DNA of 64,000 nt from Flagellimonas zhangzhouensis (GTDB taxonomy: Bacteria > Bacteroidota > Bacteroidia > Flavobacteriales > Flavobacteriaceae), in contig NZ_FNKI01000002.1 in the NCBI RefSeq assembly GCF_900102925.1, forward strand, positions 1,178,001 to 1,242,000, given 5' to 3'. Of the stretch, positions 33,384 through 41,663 are shown in pieces. The stretch's first letter is position 1. Each line of letters opens with the position of its first letter. Below the pieces are notes generated by a model. It did not search any database. It was not told the origin of the DNA and was given only the letters and a program-made list of their open reading frames with translations. A program made the position numbers and the translations under genes.

Positions 33384-35138
33384 ATGAACAATGCATCCAT
33401 AGGAGAACGCCTCAAATACCAAAGAAAAATAAAGGGGTATTCCCAAGAAGAACTTGCCCACCGAACCAATGTTACTGTCAGAACTATTCAACGGATAGAA
33501 AAAGAAGAGGTGTCCCCTCACCTCAATACCATTAAATTATTAGCGGTTGCGTTAGAAATAGAAGTGGACGATTTGGTGGTGCTGACCAATCCCAAGGATG
33601 AAACTTTAAAAAAGAAATGGTTACTTTTAATGCATGCCACCCCATTGGTCGGATTGTTTTTGCCCCTTCTCAACGTACTTATTCCTTTGTTCCTTTGGAT
33701 TCATAAAAGAGAGGACAATCCCATTTATAACGAACATGGCATAAAGGTCATCAACTTTCAAATAACGGCCTTGATCTTGGCAGTACTTTCTTTTGTGAGC
33801 TTGCTCACTATTGAAAAATGGGGCTTTTTCATCTTCATTTCAGTAGTTCCTATATGTGTGGGTATTATCATATTCAACATTATATATGTGGTGCAAAAAA
33901 ATAAATGCTATTACCCTTTTTCCATACCATTTATTCGTTTAAATAAAAATCAATTGCCTACTCTCCTACTGCTATTTGGGATAATTTTCTTTTGTAGCTG
34001 TTCAGGGCCAAAATTGGAAACCCTAGAACGACTGGATGGGTCTTTGATCACAAAAGATTCTGTTACAAGAAAAATGAATCAATTAATGGAAGATGCCCAA
34101 ATTCACGGTATGGCCATTACGGTATTCAACAATAACCAACCCATTTACCAAAAACAATTTGGATATAAAGATTACCTCAATAGAATTCCATTAACAGACT
34201 CTACAAATATGTATGGAGCTTCTTTTAGTAAGGCGGTATTCGGGATTTTGGTGATGAAAATGGTAGAAAAAGGAGTAATTGATTTAGACACTCGACTGGA
34301 ATCATATTTACCCAAAAAAATGTATGAATACGAGCCTAAAACAAGTTGGCACGATGATTTTTCAACTTTGAAGGAAGATTCCTTGTACCACAAAATAACT
34401 GCTCGTATGTGTTTGGACCACACAACAGGTTTCAAAAATTACAGATGGTTTGAAGAGGATTACAAATTAAGGGTGCATTCGGAACCAGGAACAAAATTTG
34501 GCTATAGCGGAGAAGGTTTCATCTATTTACAAGTGGTTTTGGAAAAGCTAACTGGAAAGGGATTGGAAGAACTTGCACAAGAAAACATATTTAAGCCATT
34601 AGGAATGAATAATACGGCCTATGAATGGAAATCAAAATTTGAAAATGATTATGCTCTAGGACATGATGAAAATGGAAAATCCCTAAAAAAAGATAAAGAT
34701 AATGAGCCAAGGGGCGGTGGAACTTTAGAAACAACCACAGAGGATTACACTAAGTTCTTGACCGCAGTACTCAGTCAAAAATTGATTTCTGAAGAGTCCT
34801 ACAACGAGATTTTTAGCCCTCATATTAAAATTAGTACCGTAAAACAATTTGGTGAGGAAGCCAATATTTTTACCGACAAATATGATGACATCAATTTTGG
34901 TTATGGTTTGGGTTGGGGCTATTTTGAAACCCCTTATGGAAAAGCTGTTTTTAAAGAAGGTCATGGTAGTGGGTTTGTACATCATTCCGTTTTGTTTCCT
35001 GAAACAGGAAAAGGCGTCATGATCATGACAAATTTTGAAAAGGGCAATAGTATTTTCAAAGAAATTTTGGAGGTTGTAATGAAAGACGTTTATACACCAT
35101 GGGAATGGGAAAATTACATTCCATATGACAAAAGATAA
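33384..35138 (+). CDS. XRE HTH - DUF4870 membrane - serine hydrolase fusion
   Basis: One unbroken 584-codon frame holds three modules. Residues 7-61 are an XRE helix-turn-helix (YSQEELAHRTNVTVRTIQRIEKEE). Residues about 78-185 form a DUF4870-like multi-helix membrane part (HATPLVGLFLPLLNVLIPLFLW, YYPFSIPFIRL). Residues about 191-206 form another hydrophobic helix ending FFCSCSG, which looks like an internal lipoprotein signal. Residues 225-570 are a beta-lactamase-type serine hydrolase with SxxK at S280-K283, a YSG in place of the usual YxN near 374, and HGSGF late. The topology puts the DNA-binding part inside and the hydrolase outside, suggesting a membrane regulator with an enzymatic sensor. 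A fusion of two neighbouring genes is the alternative. Confidence 0.85.
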   Translation: MNNASIGERLKYQRKIKGYSQEELAHRTNVTVRTIQRIEKEEVSPHLNTIKLLAVALEIEVDDLVVLTNPKDETLKKKWLLLMHATPLVGLFLPLLNVLIPLFLWIHKREDNPIYNEHGIKVINFQITALILAVLSFVSLLTIEKWGFFIFISVVPICVGIIIFNIIYVVQKNKCYYPFSIPFIRLNKNQLPTLLLLFGIIFFCSCSGPKLETLERLDGSLITKDSVTRKMNQLMEDAQIHGMAITVFNNNQPIYQKQFGYKDYLNRIPLTDSTNMYGASFSKAVFGILVMKMVEKGVIDLDTRLESYLPKKMYEYEPKTSWHDDFSTLKEDSLYHKITARMCLDHTTGFKNYRWFEEDYKLRVHSEPGTKFGYSGEGFIYLQVVLEKLTGKGLEELAQENIFKPLGMNNTAYEWKSKFENDYALGHDENGKSLKKDKDNEPRGGGTLETTTEDYTKFLTAVLSQKLISEESYNEIFSPHIKISTVKQFGEEANIFTDKYDDINFGYGLGWGYFETPYGKAVFKEGHGSGFVHHSVLFPETGKGVMIMTNFEKGNSIFKEILEVVMKDVYTPWEWENYIPYDKR

Positions 35139-35195
35139 GTACAATTAAAGCTTTACAAGTATCTTTACATAAGCAAATTTGAGTTTTAAAATAAC

Positions 35196-36083
35196 ATGGC
35201 AAAGAAAAAATACACCATTTCGGTAATTCAACTAAATCTGAACAATACACCAGAAAACAATCTAGAAAAGTGCATAAGTTGGGTGCGTAAAGCGGCATCC
35301 CAAGGAGCGGAGATAATATCCCTTCCCGAATTGTACAGCAGTCATTATTTCTGTCAAATTGAGGATACCGAAAATTTTGCCTTTGCAGAACCATTGTATA
35401 GCACCTCCTTTACGGCTTTCAGTGCGTTGGCCAAAGAATTGGGTGTGGTAATTATTGTTCCTTTCTTTGAAAAACGAATGGCTGGCATCTATCACAACAG
35501 CGCTTATATTATCGATACAGATGGATCAGAAGCAGGTTTATATCGAAAAATGCATATTCCAGATGACCCTCATTTTTATGAAAAGTTCTATTTCACCCCT
35601 GGCGATTTAGGATTTAAAACCATTCCTACCCAAAAAGGGAAAGTGGGTACCTTGATTTGTTGGGACCAATGGTATCCAGAAGCTGCGCGGTTAACTGCTC
35701 TTCAAGGTGCTGAAGTGCTTTTCTACCCTACTGCCATTGGATGGCATCCGCAGGAAAAAGAAGAATTTGGTGAAAAGCAGCATGGTGCTTGGATGAACGT
35801 GATGAAAGGTCATGCTGTGGCCAATGGAGTTTATGTGGCGGCAGCCAATCGAATTGGATTGGAAAAATACTTACCCGATACTGCTGGAATTGAATTTTGG
35901 GGTTCCTCTTTCATCTGTGGTCCTCAAGGCGAAATTTTAGCGCAAGCTTCCCATGATAAAGAAGAAATATTGATGGCGGAAGTAGATTTAGATCTTCAGG
36001 AGAATGTACGTCAAAATTGGCCGTTCCTTCGCGATAGACGAATAGATATGTATGGTTCCATCACCAAAAGAGCCATTGACTAA
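35196..36083 (+). CDS. aguB: N-carbamoylputrescine amidase AguB
   Basis: The 295-residue carbon-nitrogen hydrolase has the catalytic triad segments Glu in ISLPELYSSHYF, Lys in YRKMHIPDDP and Cys in GTLICWDQWYPE. The flanks YEKFYFTPGD and GWHPQEKEE match N-carbamoylputrescine amidases. It removes the carbamoyl group to release putrescine, CO2 and ammonia in the cytoplasm. The next gene, agmatine deiminase, begins one base after this stop (TAA c ATG), so the two are translationally coupled. Confidence 0.92.
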   Translation: MAKKKYTISVIQLNLNNTPENNLEKCISWVRKAASQGAEIISLPELYSSHYFCQIEDTENFAFAEPLYSTSFTAFSALAKELGVVIIVPFFEKRMAGIYHNSAYIIDTDGSEAGLYRKMHIPDDPHFYEKFYFTPGDLGFKTIPTQKGKVGTLICWDQWYPEAARLTALQGAEVLFYPTAIGWHPQEKEEFGEKQHGAWMNVMKGHAVANGVYVAAANRIGLEKYLPDTAGIEFWGSSFICGPQGEILAQASHDKEEILMAEVDLDLQENVRQNWPFLRDRRIDMYGSITKRAID

Positions 36084-36084
36084 C

Positions 36085-37125
36085 ATGGGAGCAAACAATT
36101 TTTGGTTTCCCGCTGAGTGGGAAAAACAGCAAGGAATTTTGCTTTGTTTTCCCCATAATGGCAACGATTGGCCTGGGAAATATGGAGCCATTCAATGGGC
36201 CTTTGTGGAATTCATTAAAAAAGTGGCCATATATGAAGAAGTGTTTTTGGTAGTTGCTTCTGAAAAACTGAAAGAAAAAGTAACTGGCCTTTTGGAAATT
36301 GCACATGTGAGCACCAAAAAGGTTTCTTTTATCATTCTCAAAACCAATCGTAGTTGGATGAGGGATTCAGGTCCAATTATCGTTAAAAAAGGAAAAGAAC
36401 GAATCGCCTTGAACTTTAATTTTAATGGATGGGCCAAATACAACAATTACAAGCTAGATAGTAAAGTTCCTTCTACATTTGCGGACTTTTTGAAAGTGCC
36501 CACACAAAAGGTTACATACAAGGGCAAGCCTGTAATTTTGGAAGGTGGTGCTATCGATGTCAATGGAAAAGGCACTCTGATTACTTCCGAAGAATGTTTA
36601 TTGGATCCAAAAGTTCAGGTGAGAAACTCAGGATTTACCAAAGAAGATTACGAAGCTATTTTCAAAGAATATTTAGGGGTTACAAACACCATTTGGTTGA
36701 AAGATGGGATAAAAGGCGATGATACGCACGGTCACATAGATGATTTGGCACGATTTGTAAATGAGGATACCATTGTTAGCGTTGTCGAAAATGACCCAAA
36801 ATCTTCAAACTACTCCCCACTTCAGGAAAATTTGCAACGTTTGAAAGCAGCAAAACTCGAAAATGGAAAATCCCCAAAAATTATCGAGTTGCCTATGCCT
36901 CATCGTCTAGATTTTGATGGTCTCGAATTACCGGCCAGTTATGCCAACTTTTTGATTTTGAACAAAGCTGTTTTAGTTCCGACCTTCAACGATTCCAGAG
37001 ACCGAGAAGCTTTGAATATTTTAGCAGAAGCATTTAAGGATAGAGAGGTGATTCCAATTAACGCCATAGATTTAATTTGGGGGTTTGGAACGTTACATTG
37101 CTTGAGTCAGCAGGTACCAGTTTAA
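36085..37125 (+). CDS. aguA: Agmatine deiminase AguA
   Basis: The 346-residue enzyme has the family blocks FWFPAEWEKQQGILLCFPH, NRSWMRDSGPI with the conserved Asp, the metal-free active-site patch GDDTHGHIDDLARF and the catalytic Cys in GFGTLHCLSQQ. It hydrolyses agmatine to N-carbamoylputrescine plus ammonia, feeding AguB. I chose the ATG at 36085, which begins right after the aguB stop; the earlier ATG at 36052 lies within aguB. Confidence 0.94.
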   Translation: MGANNFWFPAEWEKQQGILLCFPHNGNDWPGKYGAIQWAFVEFIKKVAIYEEVFLVVASEKLKEKVTGLLEIAHVSTKKVSFIILKTNRSWMRDSGPIIVKKGKERIALNFNFNGWAKYNNYKLDSKVPSTFADFLKVPTQKVTYKGKPVILEGGAIDVNGKGTLITSEECLLDPKVQVRNSGFTKEDYEAIFKEYLGVTNTIWLKDGIKGDDTHGHIDDLARFVNEDTIVSVVENDPKSSNYSPLQENLQRLKAAKLENGKSPKIIELPMPHRLDFDGLELPASYANFLILNKAVLVPTFNDSRDREALNILAEAFKDREVIPINAIDLIWGFGTLHCLSQQVPV

Positions 37126-37170
37126 CAGGTTTTAACCAATACAGCCCTTAATCCTTGCTTAAGGCTTTTG

Positions 37171-37178
37171 TACCTTTG
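37171..37178 (+). promoter_or_regulatory. Promoter -7 box of the FUSC gene
   Basis: TACCTTTG is a perfect TAnnTTTG match 49 bases before the start codon. No clear -33 TTTG was found at the right distance. Confidence 0.4.
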
Positions 37179-37226
37179 CAATGGGACTGTGTAATGTGCT
37201 TTTCAGTCCAATTTTAGTTCGGATTT

Positions 37227-38306
37227 ATGAATTGGAAACAATCGTTCAGCAAGGAGTTAAAACTTTTTTTTAGTCTAGGTCAAAGTAGACGCAATTGGAA
37301 TATTCCACTTTTGGCTTCCATATGTGTTGGGATTCCATTATTGGTCGGTCTTTATTTTGACAATCTCAGATTGGGCCTAATGGGAAGTTTGGGAGGTTTG
37401 GTAATTCTTTATCTGCCTGAAACAGGTAATAGAACATCTAGATTTGTTACCATTCTAGTAGCCTCTTTTGGTTATATCATTTCCTTTTCTGTGGGACAAA
37501 TATTCAGTTTTCACCCCGTTGCATCGGTAATTGCTTTGGCCCTTTTCACATTTTTGGTGCATTGGATTGTTTTAATGTACAAAACATCACCCCCACGCAG
37601 TTTTTTCTTTGTGATGATTGCTGCTTTGTCCATATGTCAACCTTTTCATTTGGAAACTATTCCAACTAAAATCGGGGCATTGAGTCTGGGTACCATGGAA
37701 GCATGTATTCTAGGGACCATTCTTATCCTTTGGAAAACAAATCGATCAAAAGATCAGGAAGAGAAAGAGGTATATTCCATTTTTCTTAAAAACGATGCCG
37801 CTGACATTTGGGAAGCAATTGTTACCGCCGCTTTTATCTCAGGTGGACTGGCCCTTGGTTATGCTTTGGGATATCAAAATCCGTATTGGATTCCAGTTTC
37901 CAGTGCTGCCATCATGCAAGGGGCCTCATTGTATCATATGACCCAAAAAATGGCCTATCGAATTTTGGGAACCTTTGTTGGTTTGGGGCTATGTTGGTTA
38001 TTACTAACTTTTGTGGATACCCCATTGGAAATCTGCATTGCCATTATCATACTACAATTCATTATTGAGTTATTGATTACCCGTCATTATGCTTTAGCGG
38101 TGATATTCATTACACCTATGACCATATTTTTATCCGAAGCTGCTAGTCCACTTATGGCCGAACCAAGTACTTTGGTTGAACTTCGATTTTGGGAAATTTG
38201 CATAGGAAGTATACTTGGCGCCCTAGGTGGCTGGGTGCTTTATAAGGAAAAACTTAGATATTCCACTTTACATGGGCTAAAGAAATTGAAAATTGGAAGA
38301 AAATAA
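37227..38306 (+). CDS. FUSC-family membrane protein
   Basis: The 359-residue protein has two groups of transmembrane helices: about 25-165, and about 190-340, joined by a charged loop (KTNRSKDQEEKE). The second block shows NPYWIPVSSAAIMQGASLYHMTQKMAYRILGTFVGLGL, the FUSC-like signature of the fusaric acid resistance/YccS/AaeB group. Family members are exporters of aromatic acids or related compounds. No partner membrane-fusion or outer membrane gene is adjacent, so it might act alone. It is followed by a convergent GH3 gene with a terminator between. Confidence 0.8.
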   Translation: MNWKQSFSKELKLFFSLGQSRRNWNIPLLASICVGIPLLVGLYFDNLRLGLMGSLGGLVILYLPETGNRTSRFVTILVASFGYIISFSVGQIFSFHPVASVIALALFTFLVHWIVLMYKTSPPRSFFFVMIAALSICQPFHLETIPTKIGALSLGTMEACILGTILILWKTNRSKDQEEKEVYSIFLKNDAADIWEAIVTAAFISGGLALGYALGYQNPYWIPVSSAAIMQGASLYHMTQKMAYRILGTFVGLGLCWLLLTFVDTPLEICIAIIILQFIIELLITRHYALAVIFITPMTIFLSEAASPLMAEPSTLVELRFWEICIGSILGALGGWVLYKEKLRYSTLHGLKKLKIGRK

Positions 38307-38325
38307 AGTATTCTAAGTTTCACGA

Positions 38326-38360
38326 AAAAAAACAGGCAACCGTAAAGATTGCCTGTTTCA
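38326..38360 (-). terminator. Rho-independent terminator of the GH3 gene
   Basis: On the minus strand AAACAGGCAA / TTGCCTGTTT pair around CCGTAAAGA-type loop bases, followed by a T-run of eight. It lies 24 bases after the GH3 stop. Confidence 0.8.
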
Positions 38361-38383
38361 TCATCCAAAAATCAAAATTCTAC

Positions 38384-40797
38384 CTACTCTAGGTCTGCTT
38401 GCATTGCTTTTTTAATAACTCTAGAAGAAGCTCCAACTTTTACGGTGTAAGAGCCAGGCTCCAAACTCCATTGGGAGCTATTTTCGTTCCAATAGCGTAA
38501 ACTCTTTTTAGGAATAACAACTTTTAAGGTATCAGTTGCTCCTGAGGCCAAAAGTGCTGTTTTGGCAAAGGCTTTTAGTTCTTGCTCAGGTCTATCTATT
38601 TGAGTTGAATCTTTGGAGACATAAAACTGAACCACTTCTTTACCAGATAATTCACCAATATTGGTCACTGGTATGGCCACTTTCAAAGAATCATTTTCTT
38701 GAATCATTGTCATATCCCCATATTCAAATTGGGTGTAGGAAAGTCCATAGCCAAAAGGATAGGAAACATCCAAACCAGCTTTATCAAAATGACGATAACC
38801 TACATAAATACCCTCTTCATATTCGGTATAATCCACATCTTTTACCATTTCTTCAGCAGGCACTTCATCTTTTCCAAAAAGCAAATCCGTCATTTGCATA
38901 GGAGCTCCATCTTGCGGGAAATTAGCATTACTGGCGTGATCATCAACATTTATGGGGAAAGTCATGGTCAATTTACCACTAGGATTTACGGCACCGCCTA
39001 AAATATCGGCAACAGCATTTCCACCCTCTTGACCTCCTTGCCAGGCCAATACAATTGCATCAGGCTGATCTTTCCAAGAAGCGGTTTCAATTACCCCTCC
39101 AATATTCAACACCACGATTACCTTTTTATTTGCTGCATGAAATGTTTCGCAAGTTGTTTTTAGCATATCTTTTTCCACTTCGGACAACAAAAAGTCATTA
39201 GCAACTTTCCTGTCACCACCTTCACCACTGTTACGGCCAATCGTGATAATGGCAACATCACTTTCTGAGGCAATCTCTTGCATTAGCCCATTATCGTATG
39301 TCATTTCTGGAGGCAAATAAGGATCAAACATGGCATTGATGCCCTCTGGTTTTATAAAAGCTTCCGCATTGGCACTTTTATGTGCTTCATAGGCCTCTTT
39401 TGCTTTTAAACTTACAGTAAATCCAGAGTTGGTGAGTCCCTCTTCCAAAGAAACAGAATAAGCTTCGTTCACATCGCCAGAACCTGTTCCTCCCGCAATA
39501 AAATCGTAGGAGTACAAGCCAATTAAAGCAACATTTTGCCCCTTTGAAATGGGCAGTGCATCTTTGTTTTCGAGCAACACAATACCCTCAGAGGCAGATT
39601 TTCTAGTGATATCGGCATGTGCTTTTAGATCAGGGTTTTCACCATAAGTGTAGTCCTGCATTTTCTTACTTTTAAAAATTAGGGTTAAAATGCGTCGAAC
39701 AGAAGTGTCCACAGCCTCCATGTCCAAAGTGCCATCTTCTTGCCCTTCAATAAGAGCTTTCCATTGTTTTTTAGTGCCAGGTTCCAATAGATCGTTTCCT
39801 GCATTAATCATTGCAACGGCATCGTTTCCACCAAACCAATCGGACATCACCAAACCTTCAAATCCCCAATCATCACGTAAAATATCGGTCAACAAATCCC
39901 TACTTTCAGAGGTATAGGTTCTATTTACCTTGTTATAAGAGGACATTATGGTCCAAGGTTGTGCATCTTCTACTATGATTTCGAATCCCTTAAGATAAAT
40001 TTCGCGCATAGCACGATCAGAAACCCGTGTATCATTAAAATTACGGTTGGTTTCTTGGTTGTTGGCCACAAAGTGTTTTACCGAGGTACCAACCCCGTTG
40101 GATTCGATGCCATTAACCATCGCAGCACCTATTTTACCTGTAACCACTGGGTCTTCGGAATAATATTCAAAGTTTCGACCGCAAAATGGATGGCGGTGAA
40201 TATTGGCGCCAGGGCCAAGTATTACGTCAATTCCGTATTCCAAAGCCTCGTTCCCCATGGCATCCCCTACTTGATATACCAAGTCCGTATTCCAAGTTGA
40301 AGCCAATAAAGTTGCGATTGGAAATGCGGTACAATAAAAGGTTCGATCAATATCTTCACGGGTCGGCTCAATGCGCAAACCTGCAGGGCCATCGGATAAA
40401 TTTATGGCTGGAATTCCCAAACGTGGTGTTGCTACAATAGTACCTACTACCCCTGGTATTCCCTCATCAGGATCAACCATTCCAACGCCAGAAGCCATCC
40501 CAGAACCTTTAAGCAAATGGAGTTTTTCTTCCACTGTCATTTGTGAAAGTAGGTCCTCTACCCTAGCTTCAATGGATTGGTTTGGATCTTCATACACATC
40601 CATTTTTCCATTTTCGTTGCGGTCTAAAAATGTTTTACCCTGTAATGTGAGTTCTGTTAGGTCTCTCTTTTCTTTGTAGTCATCTTCAAAATCCAAAAAT
40701 TGGGATTTTAGATACCACCATCCAATAAGTCCACCCAAGATTCTATTCCCAGAATAATACCGAGGGTTTTTAATGTAATTCGAAGAAATTTTTTCAT
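38384..40797 (-). CDS. GH3 beta-glucosidase with apparent frameshift in its signal anchor
   Basis: The body is a complete GH3 enzyme: the N-terminal barrel with KHFVANNQETNR, the nucleophile block GLVMSDWFGGNDA, then the second domain (VALIGLYSYDF, TIGRNSGEGGD, AWQGGQEGGNA) and a C-terminal FnIII-like domain. It removes terminal beta-glucosyl or related sugars, and a membrane anchor suggests an envelope location. The open frame extends back to 40861, but its first 40 residues are not signal-like. A better start is the ATG at 40795-40797, encoding MKKFLRITLKTLGIILGI, in a different frame that joins ILGGLIGWWYLKS of the main frame after one missing base near 40742. Thus the gene is either frameshifted or this reflects a sequencing error. 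Confidence 0.8.
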
Positions 40798-40809
40798 GTT
40801 TGTTTAGTA

Positions 40810-40826
40810 TGTGACAATATGCCACA
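40810..40826. promoter_or_regulatory. Operator-like palindrome 1 of the GH3/Nudix regulator pair
   Basis: TGTGACAATATGCCACA has perfect arms of the form TGTGnCA / TGnCACA with three bases between. It lies 13 bases from the proposed GH3 start. Confidence 0.65.
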
Positions 40827-40845
40827 AATATAAAAATAATTTTTA

Positions 40846-40862
40846 TGTGACAAAATGACACA
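40846..40862. promoter_or_regulatory. Operator-like palindrome 2 of the GH3/Nudix regulator pair
   Basis: TGTGACAAAATGACACA repeats the same form TGTGnCA-N3-TGnCACA, 20 bases downstream of site 1 (36 bases centre to centre), and ends 19 bases before the Nudix regulator start. Confidence 0.65.
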
Positions 40863-40881
40863 AATCACTATTTTTGTTTTC

Positions 40882-41595
40882 ATGAACTTGAATGATTTTT
40901 ACGAAAAGGGAGCGCAACTGTTTTTGCCCAATCTATCTGTAGATTTAGTAATCATTGGCTACACCGACAGTAAGCTTAAATGTTTATTGCTTCAATTGGG
41001 TGATAAATGGATATTGCCAGGGGGATACATTTTACGCACAGAATCTGTAGACGATGCAACATTGCGCATTTTACAGGAGCGTACGGGATTGGATGACCCT
41101 CACTTTAAATTTTTATCGGTATTTGGAGGTAAAGACAGAAAGTTTACAGAGGAATGGCGGCAATTTTTTAAAATCAACAACCTTCCTTTTAAAGAAGATT
41201 ATTGGACCAATGACCGTTTTGTGACCCTGGCCTATTATTCTTTGGTGGATTTTGAAAGTACTACTCCTGTTATTGGAAATTTGGACACCGCTTTTGGTTG
41301 GTTTGATTTAGACCAATTGCCCAATATGATGATGGACCACAAAGAAATTGTTTTGACGGCCAAAGAGCGCTTAAAGGAAGATGTGCGTCACGAATATTTA
41401 TCCTACAATCTATTAGCAGAGGATTTTACCATGCCTCAATTGCATCAATTGCATCAAACTATTTTGGGAGAGGAATTGGATCGAAGTCGTTTTCAGAAAA
41501 AAATGTTGGCTTCTGGAATGTTTGAGCGTCTTCCCAAACTGCAAACCGATAGCCCAGGAAGAAAACCTTATCTATATCGTGTAAAAAAGGACTAG
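40882..41595 (+). CDS. NrtR-type Nudix-domain transcriptional regulator
   Basis: From the ATG at 40882 the protein of 237 residues has an N-terminal Nudix-like domain (LVIIGYTDSKLKCLLLQLGDKWILPGGYILRTESVDDATLRILQERTGLDD) whose Nudix box is degenerate at catalytic Glu positions, and a C-terminal winged helix (LPKLQTDSPGRKPYLYRVKKD). This is the NrtR arrangement; in Bacteroides a relative controls arabinose use and binds sugars instead of hydrolysing nucleotides. It is divergent from the GH3 gene with two identical-form palindromes between them, so it probably regulates the GH3 gene and itself, with a sugar as likely effector. Confidence 0.88.
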   Translation: MNLNDFYEKGAQLFLPNLSVDLVIIGYTDSKLKCLLLQLGDKWILPGGYILRTESVDDATLRILQERTGLDDPHFKFLSVFGGKDRKFTEEWRQFFKINNLPFKEDYWTNDRFVTLAYYSLVDFESTTPVIGNLDTAFGWFDLDQLPNMMMDHKEIVLTAKERLKEDVRHEYLSYNLLAEDFTMPQLHQLHQTILGEELDRSRFQKKMLASGMFERLPKLQTDSPGRKPYLYRVKKD

Positions 41596-41663
41596 AATGG
41601 CTTCAATAGCTTGATTTAGCGGTGGAATTGACTTAAATTGGTTACCCACTTAATAACCAAGCC

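Noticed and set aside
40798..40861. N-terminal extension of the GH3 frame beginning MSFCHIKIIF
   Set aside because: Not signal-like, crosses both regulator sites, and a better anchor exists in another frame.
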